Assembly: GCA_963921425.1 (NCBI GenBank)
Contig: OY992839.1
Location: forward strand, 19,700,910 to 19,764,909
From: Dryas octopetala
Taxonomy: Eukaryota; Streptophyta; Magnoliopsida; Rosales; Rosaceae
Direction: 5' to 3'
DNA length: 64,000 bases
Position 1 is the first letter of the stretch, and every line of letters begins with the position of its first letter. The notes under the pieces are model-generated. The model was given only the letters and a program-made list of their open reading frames with translations, had not been told where the DNA came from and ran no database searches. Shown one piece after another: positions 22,039 through 33,810 of this stretch. The position numbers were made by a program, and so were the translations under genes.

Positions 22039-24262
22039 ATACTATACCTAGAGGGGGGTGAATAGGTTAAACCCGATTTTTGTCACAGTAAAAAAAATGT
22101 ACCTACAAAGCAAACACAAATATACAATCCAGAGTTCTCAATATTTGTTTTTCGGGTTCAACTAAACCACCTATGTTCAAGAGCAAGTAAACTCACAAGT
22201 TTATGGTAAAGTTAAATGCAAGAATTAAATTCTTAAACATGATTAACCAACTTAGGTAAGTAGTCTATGTATTAAGATCAATACATATCCATAACTAATT
22301 TGTTTAATCTAAACAATCAATCCATCAAGCATTTAGGGTCAGTTTGGTATTGCTGTGAGAAAAAACAGCTGTGAAATAAAACAACTGTGAAGTAAAGTCA
22401 GCTGTAAAGTAAAGCAGTTAAGTGTTTGATAAACTATGTTTTCAAAAGTGCCGTGAGTGCAAAAAACAGTATCAAAGTGTTTGGTAAATGTTAATGTAAA
22501 AGTGCTGTGACTATGTATAATTACTAAAATAGACATTATGCTGAAAATGTCTTTCACTTATTTGTTTGGTAAAACTAAAATATTTTTTTACTTATTTTTA
22601 AAATTTGTGGCTACAAATTTTTATTAGCATTAATTTTTTTAAGAACAACATTATTAAATAAGTATTCCTATTATTTTTTTAAGTATATTATAATTTTAAT
22701 CGTACAAATAAAATATCATAATTAATTATCACAATATAAAATATAACTAACAATGAACATATTTTTTAATTTAAAATAAACAAATAAAAATTATAGAAAT
22801 CAATAAGGGTAGTATGGGTAAAATAAAATATTCATTGTTGTTGTGAGTCACTGCAGTTTTCAAAAGCACCTAGAAACCTGCTTTCTGTTTTTGTTGTGGG
22901 GAGTTGAGAATTGTGGGGGAAAGCAGTTTTTTATTTTTTTACCAAACACTAAAATTGCTGTAGGTGATTGAGAATTGTCATCCACAGTAGCTTTTGGGTC
23001 CTCCACCGCAATCCCAAACGGAGCCTTAACACAAGTCATGGTAACGCAGAAACACTCCTCTGGGTGAAAACTGCGGGACACAAGTCCAGACAACAAAATC
23101 CACTATGAATTAAATGAGTACAAGTAAGACTTACAACCATAAGCTAATTCAAGCCTCGTAGGCTCCACTCATGTACCCTCCAAATCCATGGACTTCATAA
23201 GCGCTCCACGTTAACCGAATCCACGATCGGGATCATCTTATGCTTGAACAAACCTCCACTCGCGCTTGAATATATCCACAAGCCCACAATCCTTGAATCC
23301 ACGAGCAATCCACAAGGGTTGAGTCCACAACCCTAAACTTGAATCCACAAGTTTCAACAATTCTAAAAATGTTTGGTTTGGGGATTGTATTAGGATTTCT
23401 AGGGCATATGATTAATGCAAGTTCAAGATGATATAATCAACTACCAACCTAGAAGAGATTGAATGCATAAGATGAACAAGACATGGCATTTAAGAGGATG
23501 TTCTCCTAAAGATAAATTTCTAAGTAGTAAACATGATTAAGTTGATATAAATAAGATGAAGACTTTAACCATCAACTAATCAACTTAGGAGAACATACAT
23601 GCAAAGAGATAAGAATTCATTGAGACATCTATGGAGTTCTTTCTAGAAGAAAGCTTGAGAGCATAAAGGTTTCAGAGTTTCCAAAACCACATAAAATGAA
23701 GAACTAAAGAACTGAAGAAATGAGGGCTCTTGAGCTGTCTTATAACAAGCCTTGTCGAGCGCTCACTACAGCCACCCAGCGGTTGGTACTGGAAGTGCTT
23801 GCACACTTTACGCCGAATGTTTCGTTGAGAATTGCAGAAGTGCGGCCACCACAATTTGTAGTGCAGCTTCCACAACTTGCAGTGCAGCTTCCACAACAAA
23901 AAAAGTTTTGACGCAAAATAAATTTATTTTATAATATTTATTTTAGATCAAAATTAATTATTTTGGCATGCAAATTAAGATATGCAGGGTTTCTCAAACA
24001 TACATGTGTGTGTATGCAGTGTATGCAACTGACATTGAATTTGAAATGAGTTGATACATGATATGCACGGAATGTTTAGTCACCTATGAGTCTAGGTAAC
24101 TAAGTTACTTACTTTTCTATAATAACAAAGACTGTATTGAGTGTTCTGATGAAGCTTTCATCATGACAAGGATCACAGAGATGGTAGAACTTAGACCAAT
24201 ACAGACTTAACGTGTTTGTGTCACCGAAATAATGCCAATACAAAATAATGGTCCTTACAAAA
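22039..24262. other. Non-coding DNA nested between the split inverted-repeat arms
   Basis: Begins near ACGATACTATACCTAGAGGGGGG, a word common at plant repeat ends, and runs to text resembling the missing arm at 24263. It includes the Tourist-like MITE at 22336-23025. A short direct repeat (GTGCAGCTTCCACAACTT, two copies) lies near 23860-23898. No credible gene was found. Confidence 0.4.
22336..23025. mobile_element. Tourist/PIF-Harbinger-like MITE
   Basis: The ends GGGTCAGTTTGGTATTGC and GCAATCCCAAACGGAGCC are imperfect inverted copies. They are flanked by the TTA duplication (22333-22335 and 23026-23028), which is the PIF/Harbinger hallmark. Its 690 bp carry no transposase, so it is non-autonomous. 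GCTGTGA words repeat near the left end, as is usual for subterminal binding sites. Confidence 0.75.
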
Positions 24263-24335
24263 GTAAAATGGGACACGAATGTAAGTTACATGTGGTAATC
24301 TGGGATAAAAAAAACTTTAAAGTGACAAGGTGGGA
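24263..24335. repeat. Displaced copy of the 21.2-kb inverted-repeat arm
   Basis: AAAGTAAAATGGGACAC..., GTGGTAATCTGGGA and AAAAAAACTTTAAAG match the reverse complement of 21178-21250. This would supply the outer part of the right arm missing at 22038. Confidence 0.6.
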
Positions 24336-24375
24336 ATGAAAAACAGTTCTGGGTGGTAAATCATAAAATAAGCCT

Positions 24376-24431
24376 ATATATATATATATATACCAATTCG
24401 ATCAAAATATATATATATATATATATATACC
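24376..24431. repeat. Two (TA)n microsatellites
   Basis: Two TA runs separated by ACCAATTCGATCAAAA, one of them interrupted by a single base change. Confidence 0.9.
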
Positions 24432-24697
24432 AAACTCTGAGCACTCGACCTAAGTTTTAATACGTCGTTTGGTATATGGTAATTACATACTGCTTTTCAA
24501 TCCTCTAAATGGGTCTTCTTAAACTGAATTGATACATGTCATATGAATCACTGCAGATTAGCTTCCTACTATTTCATATCTTTCTATTGGAATTTCTTAA
24601 TTTTGAATGTATCTTGACATTATTCTCTTAATGTCCTACTTTTTGTGAAGATCTTTCTTATTCTTTGTATTTGGAAGTCTAAGTTCCCGCGCGCCAT

Positions 24698-25708
24698 GGA
24701 GAAATGTTTCAGTGTTCCAGTAACTCCACCTCAACAATGCCAGGTGGTGTTACTTTCCAATAAAATTGAAAGTTGTGGCCCAACTCATACACCTCGATCA
24801 TCTTAAACTTAAATGTGGTTTGACATTAGAATTAACGTCGACACAATTGAATTGCCGACAGACGAAAATCTTCTATTCTGCAAGGAAAAGGAACAATGGC
24901 GCCCGTCTCCAACAAAGAAGATTATATATGTTGAAACCTTAGTCTTCTATCCATGAGCTGCTTCGTCTTCTAGAGAATTGATAATTGTCTCTCAAGGGTA
25001 GAACAGTCACCCCACCAAATCAAAGGCAAAATGCACTCTCTGCTTTGCAGAAAGCATTGATGGTTAATCAATATTTTTTTTGTCTATATTGTTTCACTTT
25101 GAAGCTGTATAATTTCTCTTTTGCAGTTATTGTACTCAATATATTTTTAACATTATTTAGTCGAGAATCCGAGATTTAGGGGAAGACTCTCGTTATATGA
25201 TCTGTAATGTTCTTCATAGATAGCCTCCCTTATCTTCTTCTTCTCGGTTGTGAAAATACTTAAGTTGCGGCTTGGTAATGAATCTAATACTGCTCCAATC
25301 TCAAACCTTATGATTGCAATTGATCTTAGGATTTGTGCAAGTTTTGTGAGTGGGGTGTTGATAATTGGGGATTTGAAAATGTAGGTCTCATTTGTTGACT
25401 ATTGCGGCAGACACATCAGATCAAAAGAACATATTACCATCACCCTACTAGAAAAATTTGCACAGTCAAATGACCAACAAAAAAAAAATGATACCACCTT
25501 TCGAAGATCAACCTTCAATGAATTGTTTGTCTGCTAATTTACATAATAAAAGATTGTCATCGGTCGGCAAATTGTGTCGACGATAGTTTTAATGTCAAAC
25601 CAATTTGAGATGAGGTGTAGGAGTTGGGCGTTTAAATTTTATTAGAAAGTAACACCATCTCGCATTGTTGAGGTGAAGTTGCTAGAATGTACACTTAAAA
25701 ATTTCTCC
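24698..25708. mobile_element. Long-TIR non-autonomous element (~1.0 kb)
   Basis: The left arm from GGAGAAATGTTTCAGTGTTC through ACCTCAACAATGCCAGGTGG and GGTTTGACATTAGAATTAAC is mirrored at about 25505-25708 (reverse complement reads CACCTCAACAATGCGAGATG, GGTTTGACATTAAAACTATC). Arms are ~200 bp and imperfect. The interior has no transposase. Long arms suggest a Mutator-like MITE. The target duplication is not clear. Confidence 0.7.
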
Positions 25709-26779
25709 AATAGGAGGGCTAAAAGCTATGCTAAATGCTATATTTAGAGAAATAGAAAAAGAACACATCTATAAATGGAGAGCTAAATTTAGCTTTAGCT
25801 ATGCCAAAGCTAATTTTTTTTTTTTTTTTTAATATATAGTGAAAGTTTTAGCTTAGGAATTGTGAATGCTAAGAAAAAAGAGGCTCCACAATCAGAAAAA
25901 ACTGGTGAATGTTGAAAGGTATGCTGATTGGCTAGGATGAGAGAGAAAAGACAAGTTGGATGCAAGAGCGGATCCCAAAAGAGAGAGAAACGGAACCCAC
26001 TCACTTACGTGGGTGTTGCCGTTCATAGTGCGGTCCACGGGGCGCACCCTTATTGGGCAATTTCAAACCCAACCGATTGATTGTTGTGCAACGGTCACTT
26101 GATCAACCAGCCACGTTGTGTCACGTGACACTGCAACTTTCTTTCTTGACCTTTTTTTTTTCTACACTTTTAGATGAAAAAATTTTAAAATATTCAATAT
26201 TGATTTGTAAGTGTATCAAAATAAAAATTTTCAATATATTTAATATTGAACTCATATTAAAGATCTGATTACAATGTTATAATTATTAAAATAATTTAAT
26301 TTTTAAATTTAAATTTATAAGAATATATACGAATACATTTGAAAGTTAAAGATATAAACATATAGTTATATGACATTTGAAAAAAAAAATCATAAAATAA
26401 ATAGCTATAGTTGAAAAGCTATGCCATATTAGCTTTTAACACAGCATTTAACATTTCACCATTAGTGTTTAACAATGAAGGGACCTATATATATATATAA
26501 TACATTTTATATGATTGTTGTGCTCTTTATACGAGTGCAGGATGGCCAAATATATGGTGTGAGAGATGTGTGCAAATAGTTTCATTCTATTCTTTTTATC
26601 CAAATTAACAACATTCATTGCATACAATACTTATATCAAAATATATACATGGCCTTCACGGCTTCACCTAATTAGTTGCTTTCAAGATGTGTCATTTTGG
26701 CAGATGTATTTATTAGAAAGCTAATTCTGTTGCGGATTAATTACTTGCTATAATTGGACCAGCGTAGGTTACCTCTTTA
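25709..26779. other. AT-rich intergenic DNA
   Basis: Contains a T run near 25814-25830. Partly mirrored text (GCTAAAAGCTATGCTAAATGC near 25720 against GCTATGCCATATTAGCTTTT near 26420) could be a decayed MITE. No coding frame was recognised. Confidence 0.4.
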
Positions 26780-27780
26780 TGTTGGTGTTTATACCATGAT
26801 TTTTAGGTGACATGATATCGGCCCAAAGGTAAGACAAGCCCAATTTCAAGGCCCATGTGGGACGTCCTTGGTGAAAAAGAAATGCCTTGGCAGAAGAATA
26901 CTTTCTTGGCTACACCAAGCCGAGAAAATCATAAGAGGCCAATAATGCAAAGCCACGTGGACTTATAAAGTTGTCAAAAGTTGGGCAACAGCTGTCAAAG
27001 AGGATAAGCATAAGAATTCTAGGTTTGTTCAACCATACATATGGCAATAATCCAAAGAAAGATTGTCTAGGGTTTCAGGATCCCAATTCAAGTATAAATA
27101 CAAAGCTACCGCCAAAATGACGCCTCTCTCCAACAACACACACAAAAATATTCATTCTCTGAAAATTCTCTGCCAAATAACTTGATCATTCACTTTGTCT
27201 GCCCTTTATTTTTGTTCAATGCATTGATCGATCTCGTTTTTTTATTACAACTTTGTTTGTTCTTACACATTTAATAGCTTTATTTACTATTCTTCTCCTT
27301 GCATTTTTTTTTTTGGAATTTAATGTATTTCATCATTAAGAATTAATCAAGGAAGCATTTACTTTCTCAATCTTTGAATATTTATTATCAGTCTATTTTC
27401 TTTCCTTTTCTTGAGTTTTGCAATCCTTATTTGTGACTTGTGATTCCAATGAGTATTGTTGGCAGGTTTGGATCTTGAGATAAGTTAATATCCGTAATTT
27501 TTAGCCCATTTACTTTTATTTAATCATTTACCAAGAATGACATGAACACATCTTGATTTAGACAAAGGCTTTTAGCATTTAAAGTCCTGGAATGCCCAAA
27601 CATAAAAAAGAACCAGCCACAATTGTTTGATACCTTTTACTTTTATTATATTTTATCATATTTTTATATTTTTAGTTATTTTGCAATCGTTCCAAGTACG
27701 ATCTATACTTATTGCACGCTACTTCATACAGATAAATCAATGATATAGACCAAATCTCAGCCCAATCCATGGGCGCCAAT
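26780..27780 (+). other. Possible solo LTR or LTR fragment
   Basis: Starts near TGTTGGTGTTTATACCATGA and holds a promoter-like GTATAAATAC (about 27094) followed by CT-rich text, then long T-rich sequence, as in plant LTRs. I could not define a right end, primer-binding site or target duplication, so only composition and layout support this. Confidence 0.3.
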
Positions 27781-27947
27781 TAAAGCATTTTTGACCATAA
27801 CAGACCAATTGTTTCCTTTAATGGTAGTGGATCAGTGTCATGGAATGCCATACACATTGCTTGCAGTCGAAATTGTTCTGGCCGGTTAGTGTTTCTTTCT
27901 AAAAAAAAAAGTACTTACACATATACATATACATAAATAGAGAAGTG

Positions 27948-28333
27948 CACTAAAGCTAACCAGTTATCAAGTTAATACGAAGCTAACTATATTTTTGGGC
28001 CCACTACATAACTAATCTCATAATCCGAACCATCAATTTTAAGCCCTACTTCAAAGATCATCATTTCAAAAAATCAACTAAATCGAAAATCATGTAGTCA
28101 TCTAATTGAGATCAAATAAATAGACGATCAGTATTTTTTATAAAAGCATAGAAATAGTTGTTATTATAATCAAATGACTAAATGACTTCCGATTTTAGAG
28201 ATTTTTTACAGAAATGATCTTTGAAGTAGAGCCAAAAAAATAAACGGTTCGGATTTTGAGATTACATTGTGTAGTGGGCTCAACAGGGTAGTTAGTTTTG
28301 TATTAACTTATTAATCAGTTAGTTTTAGAGTAT
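27948..28333. mobile_element. MITE with ~175-bp terminal inverted repeats
   Basis: The left arm (CACTAAAGCTAACCAGTTAT ... GGGCCCACTACATAACTAAT ... TACTTCAAAGATCATCATTT) is repeated inverted up to 28333. The element is almost all arm with a short spacer, a fold-back structure without coding capacity. Confidence 0.8.
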
Positions 28334-29311
28334 TTTTGACATATATATGCCCACAAAATATATACAATTAAACAGATGAAACATATAGCAAGTACGCCAT
28401 CATGAGTCATGACTACTCAGCAAATGACTTCCATAGGAGCTAGTACTACTTGCAACAATATAAAATGTCCTCTCCATATTATGTAACTTAAGACCAAGGA
28501 GTTAAATTTTGAAATTTTCGTTTTTTAGGGGTATGGAAATTTTACTACTAGTTCATGAATTTTTTGACAATATTTCGCCGAAATTTCGCTCAGAGCTTAA
28601 GACCTAAAAATTAAAATGGGATAAAATATTAGCATTCTGCTTTTGCTTGGAGTCTTGGTGTGCTTACTGTTAAAAGAAAGCCAAGTATATGATTCACAAT
28701 ATTGTTGCATTGTATATATTCTCCCTTTAAATAACATTATTATTCTTGCTATGCATATATATTATAAATTTCAATTTCTTAAAAGTCAAGAAGAATTAAT
28801 AATCATAAATTCATGCACATGCATAAATTTAACTTGCTTCTTTGTTCCCTCGATCTAAATCATAATATTGACATCTAAGAGGGAACTAAATTTATGCTTA
28901 TCAAGTCTCTCAATAGAGGGAACAAAAGTAAATGCATATATAAAGTAAAGAAAATGCACAAAACTATGATGTACAAATGCAATAGAGGGAACTAAAACAA
29001 GAAACTATAAAACATATATAAAATATATAATTAATATATGTCCATCAAACTAAACTAATTCATCTTGTTGAAGGAATTAATTAAAATAAGCTTCAGAAGA
29101 AAAACAAGAAACTATGAGAAGTGTTTTCCAATGCAAACAAACCTTCCCAAATCTTAGAATGAGAGTCAAGTCAATAAATTTAAGTTATTTTTTATATCTG
29201 GATTCTAACTCCTTAATTTAGCATAAACGTTCACTACAAATAGGTATTCAAATCCACCAATTTCTTCACAACAATCCAGTTTTCATCAACACTACATTAC
29301 AATAAGATAAT
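28334..29311 (+). other. Upstream region of the TED7-like gene
   Basis: AT-rich with several 'gagggaacta' words around 28880-28995. The last ~270 bp (from about 29050) are conserved upstream of the paralogue at 44040-44300, so they probably include the promoter and leader. ACTACAAATAGG at 29234 is the best core-promoter candidate and is conserved as CTACAAATACG in the second copy. Confidence 0.5.
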
Positions 29312-30331
29312 ATGGCCTCTTCAAATTATTTCGACTATCCACCATATTTCTTTCCACCATCCCCACCTCAAATACCCTACCAACCAAGTCACCCAACCAC
29401 ACCACCACCACCTCCGGGAGTAAAGCCGCCAAGTCACTCAACCCCACCACCACCACCTCCGGGAGCAAAGCCGCCAAGTCACTCAACCACACCACCACCA
29501 CCTCCGGGAGTAAAGCCGCCAAGTCACTCAACCACACCACCACCACCTCCGGGAGCAAAGCCACCAAGTCACTCAACTCCGCCACCACCACCTCCGGCAG
29601 CAAAGCCGCCGTCTAGTCACCCAACCCCGCCACCACCACCAGCAGCAAAGCCGCCAAGTCACTCAACCCCACCGCCACCACACCAACCATTTAGGCCGCC
29701 ACCTCCTCCCCACGTACTCCCGCCGCCGCCGCCGTCACCACCCTCGCCGTCCCCAGACAATAACCCCACTGTCATAGTAATTGTGTTCATCTCACTTGGT
29801 TCTGCTTTCTTCCTGGCATTTCTTGCAGTTGCTCTCTGTTGTTTCATTAAGAAGAGAAAGAAGAAGACTGTTGTCCAAGAAACCGACATTATTCACGTTA
29901 ACGAACACAGGACGATCAAGGAGGCCATTGTAGAAGGTCCCCATGGACCACAAGCTGTTGTACTATCAGTTGAAGATGATGTCCATGTAGACGAGGAGAT
30001 AAGGAAGAATACTACGACTGAGAGGTTTGGTCATGGAGGTTTTCATGCAGCCAAAGGTGTAGAGAGTAATAATATTCCAAGCACTCTTTCTAAGAGTTCG
30101 AATATTGACCAAGAAAGTGAGATTATTCATGTTGATGGACATAGGAAGGTGAAGGAAAACCTTGTTGAAGGTCCCCATGGAGAAAAAGCTGTGGTGTTAA
30201 CAATTGAGGATGATGTTCACATAGATGAGGTGATAAGGAAGAATGAGGAGAGATATGATAAAGGTTTGCATGCGCCTTCTACGAGTACTTCATCAGATCA
30301 TCATCACCATCTTTTGCACAAGGGTACTTAA
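29312..30331 (+). CDS. TED7-like proline-rich single-pass membrane protein
   Basis: One exon encodes 339 residues. Residues 1-150 are proline-rich, with seven similar blocks of PPPPP followed by a Gly/Ala-x-Lys-Pro-Pro-Ser-His-Ser linker. A membrane segment (about 153-178, VIVIVFISLGSAFFLAFLAV) is followed by a Lys/Arg cluster, placing the tail in the cytosol. The tail contains two homologous ~43-residue repeats (about 190-233 and 269-311), each with IIHV, EGPHG and a VVL-EDDVH-DE core. This matches TRACHEARY ELEMENT DIFFERENTIATION-RELATED 7, a plasma-membrane protein linked to secondary wall formation in xylem vessels. There is no N-terminal signal peptide. The assignment comes from recognition of the tail; the doubled tail repeat may differ from the founding family member. 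The reading frame is intact. Confidence 0.82.
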   Translation: MASSNYFDYPPYFFPPSPPQIPYQPSHPTTPPPPPGVKPPSHSTPPPPPPGAKPPSHSTTPPPPPGVKPPSHSTTPPPPPGAKPPSHSTPPPPPPAAKPPSSHPTPPPPPAAKPPSHSTPPPPHQPFRPPPPPHVLPPPPPSPPSPSPDNNPTVIVIVFISLGSAFFLAFLAVALCCFIKKRKKKTVVQETDIIHVNEHRTIKEAIVEGPHGPQAVVLSVEDDVHVDEEIRKNTTTERFGHGGFHAAKGVESNNIPSTLSKSSNIDQESEIIHVDGHRKVKENLVEGPHGEKAVVLTIEDDVHIDEVIRKNEERYDKGLHAPSTSTSSDHHHHLLHKGT

Positions 30332-30730
30332 TCATGCATATATAGTCTTATATATATGCACATTCTGCTCATGATTATTTACATGCAATAATAAAAGTAC
30401 TCACTGAAATTAAGTGATATATATGTATATTATATATTATATGGGGGGAGATGGAGCTATATATTAGCACTGCAAAATGAAATCCTTTGTCCTCTCATTT
30501 TTCTTTTATTCATTCAATAAATAGTTAATTAATTAAATTGAAACAATTCCCTTCAATAAAAAATTTGGGCAATTTAATTAACGAAATTGGAATCGAGAAT
30601 CCGCCATTGTCCTTGGCTTCCCAACTACCATATATAAATCACGAGCATGTCCTTATTCCAATCTTTTCCACAGTGCTCCGGATTCGTGATGAAGGGCCAC
30701 AAGCCACCACCTGCTGCCGCCACACATATT
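30332..30730 (+). other. 3' flank of the TED7-like gene
   Basis: Probable 3' untranslated region with AATAA words up to about 30530. The copia target site ATATT is at 30726-30730. The DNA on both sides of the insertion would form short continuous frames if the element were absent, but no family was recognised. Confidence 0.45.
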
Positions 30731-31068
30731 TGTTGGAATTAAGGTTCTTAACTGATAGCTTAATTAAGTAGTTATAAGGAGTTAATCAGTTTTAAATAAA
30801 AGAAAGGTGTTAGTCTTGTTAGCTTTCATTTTGGACAGGTGTCAATTCCTATAGGGTCTTGTCTTTGTGGCTGGGTTGAGGACACAGTCTCTCCCTTTTG
30901 CTTTTCTGTCACAACAGAAAAAAGAGAAAAACCTTATATATCATTGCTTGTAATTATCAGAATATATGTGAATGAATATATACATAGCACTACGCGTGCT
31001 TCGAGAGAGTTTTGTCTACATTCCCCTTCCTTCTTTATTTTCCTGCTAATTTCTACTATAATTCAACA
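30731..31068 (+). repeat. 5' LTR of the copia element
   Basis: Begins TGTTGGAATTAAGG and ends ATTCAACA, with inverted TGTTG/CAACA termini. Confidence 0.95.
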
Positions 31069-31080
31069 TGGTATCAGAGC
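31069..31080 (+). other. Copia primer-binding site
   Basis: TGGTATCAGAGC immediately follows the 5' LTR and complements initiator tRNA-Met. Confidence 0.92.
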
Positions 31081-31159
31081 CCAAGGTTTGATTTGAGCTG
31101 GGCGTTGTCACTGTGTAACGGGTGAGAGAAATCCAACAGAGCATACTCTCAACTCAGAA

Positions 31160-32101
31160 ATGGCAGGAGCTGGTGGTGAGCTACGAGCTCCCATCTTTGA
31201 TGGTACTGAATTTGAGTTTTGGAAAGTCAGGATGATCACAATTTTCAAATCTCTTGGGATTTGGAAACTTGTTGACAGATGTATTGTAATTCCAGAGTCC
31301 AAGAAGAAGAAGGGAAAGAAAGAAGGAGATCCAGGGAGTGTTGATGATGAAGAGGATGATGCTTACCTGGAGGAGCAGCTTATGAAAGATGCCAAGGCAC
31401 TGGGAATTATCCAGGGGGCAGTTTCAAAGGAAATTTTTCCTCGTATTGTGAATCAAGAAACAGCAAAAGGGGCTTGGGACTTACTCAGGGAGGAATACCA
31501 TGGAGATGAGCAGGCCAGATTTGTGAAACTTCAAGGACTACAACGTGAATTTGAGTATATGAAGATGAAGGTAAATGAGTCACTCTCTGATTATTTCAGT
31601 AGATTTTTTGAGCTAACAAACCAGATGGGAAAATATGGAGAAACTTTGGCTAACCAACGAATGGTACATAAGGTACTAATTAGTCTCACCAAGAAATATG
31701 ATCCGATGTGTGTTGTGATTGAAAGAACTTCTGATCTGAATATTATTTATGTACATGAAGTGGTTGGGTCCCTTAAGAGCTATGAATTACGAATAAATAG
31801 AGATGATGATGATTCTGGAACTTCAGAACAAGCATTTGCTAGTATGGGCATTTCCTCAAAGGGCCAGAATGATAATCACAGGTCATATGGTCAAGAAGGT
31901 GGAAAGAAGAATTACAAGGGATGGAAAGGAAAGCCAAAGAAATGGGAAAGCAGGTATCAAACAAATACAAAACAGGGCACTTCCAATGATGGTGGAAAAC
32001 CAAAATGTAAAGTGTGTGACAAGACTCATTTTGGTGATTGTTGGTATAAGGGTAAGGTCAAATGCTACAATTGTGAGAAGTTTGGTCATATGGCAAAATA
32101 G
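31160..32101 (+). pseudogene. Copia gag, cut by a stop in the zinc knuckle
   Basis: The frame carries the copia gag pattern: EFWKVRM near the N-terminus, a UBN2-type core (AKGAWDLLREEY, LQREFEYMKM, SLSDYFSRFFEL), then a basic region. The CX2CX4HX4C knuckle begins CYNCEKFGHM, but TAG at 32099-32101 falls just before its last cysteine. Gag would form the particle shell. The natural frame would continue into protease. Confidence 0.85.
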
Positions 32102-32149
32102 TGTCATCAACCTAGCAGGAAGGGTCAACAAGCTAATTAACTATGCAAA

Positions 32150-32550
32150 CCAGGTACAAGATAACGCCACCATGTTTTATGCATGCCACAAAGCTTCTGT
32201 GCAGGGAGATGGAAATGCGTGGTATCTGGATAGTGGTTGTAGTAACCACATGACTAGTTGTGAATCCTTGTTGATTAACATTGATCGCACTGTCAAATGC
32301 AAAGTTAAGATGGGAACTGGTGACTTGGTTGAATCAGTTGGCAAAGGGACACTAGTTGTAGAGACAAAGGGTGGAACTAGATTCATACCTGAGGTTATGA
32401 TTGTTCCTGGCCTTGATGAAAATTTTACTAAGCGTGGGACAAATGATCGAGCATGGATACTGGCTAGTATTTGGAGGATTTATGGCCTATATTTATGGAG
32501 ACAAAAATATGCAAGTACCAGTTGCAACTATCCAAATGAAGGGGAATAGA
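32150..32550 (+). pseudogene. Copia protease region (frame-shifted)
   Basis: YLDSGCSNHM near 32222 carries the aspartic protease D-S-G signature and is followed by a characteristic protease core. It is in another frame from gag and loses the frame again before 32550. Confidence 0.8.
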
Positions 32551-32586
32551 TGATTTCCTCTTACATTTGAAAGCATTTGTCCAATA

Positions 32587-33810
32587 ATGGCAAATAAGGT
32601 GACTGTTGTTGACTCAACCTCGAAGTGGCATAAGAGACTTGGACATTTAAATTTTGAAAGCCTAAGGATGCTAGAGGATAGAGACATGGTTTATGGACTA
32701 CCTAGACTCACAGATAAAGATCACATTTGTGAGGGATGTGCTATTGGGAAAACTCACAGAGAGGTGTTTGATAAAGAAAAGGTGAAAAGAGCGAATGACC
32801 CCCTTGAATTGATTCATACAGATGTGTGTGGACCAATGGTGGAGACTCACGGAGGTAACAAATATTTTTTGACTTTCATTGATGATAAGACCAGGATGTG
32901 TTGGATTTATTTTTTAAGGTTGAAGTCAAGTGTGCTCTCAGTGTTTATGAAATTCAAAGCCATGGTTGAACTGCAATGTGGCTTTAAAATAAAGAAGCTA
33001 AGGAGTGACATGGGTGGAGAATATACTTCACAGGAGTTTGAGAAATTTTTTGAAGCAGCTGGAATTGAAAAACAGCTAACAGTTGCTTACTCACCATAGC
33101 AAAATGGAGTTGCTGAGAGGAAAAATCGAACCGTGGTGGAAATGGTCAGAACAATGCTTCACGAGAAGAAGCTGCCTTTCACTTTTTGGGGAGAAGCAGT
33201 AAATATTGCTGTATATATTCTAAACAGGTGCCCTACTCGTGCACTTGAGAACATGACACCTTTTGAGGCTTTTAGTGGAAGGAAACCTGGTGTGAAGCAT
33301 CTGAAAGTATTTGGTTCTGTGTGCTTCACCCATGTTCCATCTCAGCTCAGACAGAAACTAGAGGAAACAGTACAAAAGGGGATATTTGTTGGCTATGGCA
33401 CTAGAGAAAAAGGTTATAGAGTTTACGATTTGAAAAGTAAGAAAATAATTGTCTCAAGGAGTGTTGTTTTTGATGAGGATGCTCTATGGAATTGGGAAAC
33501 AAATGAGACCTCATATGTGACAGTTCTATGGGACAAAAGAAATGAAGCAAGTGAAGATGAAAATTTGTGCATATCATCTACTCATGTGCAGTCATCTCCA
33601 AGACATGATAATACTCAAGATGTTGGCTCGAGTTCACAAATCACTACCTTTTCTGTTGGAAGTAAGAACCAAAGATCAGCCCCTAAAACTGATGTGTTTG
33701 AAAGTGGAATAGATTTGTCAAAAACTTATGATTCTACACCAAAGAAATGGAAGGATCTCAATGAAGTGTTTGCTCAATGTCGAGTAAGCATGATTGAACC
33801 TGAAGGGTAT
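32587..33810 (+). pseudogene. Copia integrase (one internal stop)
   Basis: The HHCC zinc-binding part (HKRLGHLN ... CEGCAIGK) is followed by the DDE core: LIHTDVCGP, FIDDKTRMCW and GGEYTSQEFEKFF. TAG at 33097-33099 interrupts the SP-QNGVAER motif. The C-terminal part continues from 33133 with FWGEAV and FEAFSGRKPG. Confidence 0.88.

Noticed and set aside
29292..29603. Antisense valine/leucine-rich open frame
   Set aside because: Mirror of the repetitive proline codons of the TED7-like gene.
31069..31080. Possible tRNA gene signal
   Set aside because: Only 12 bases complementary to a tRNA 3' end beside an LTR; it is a primer-binding site.
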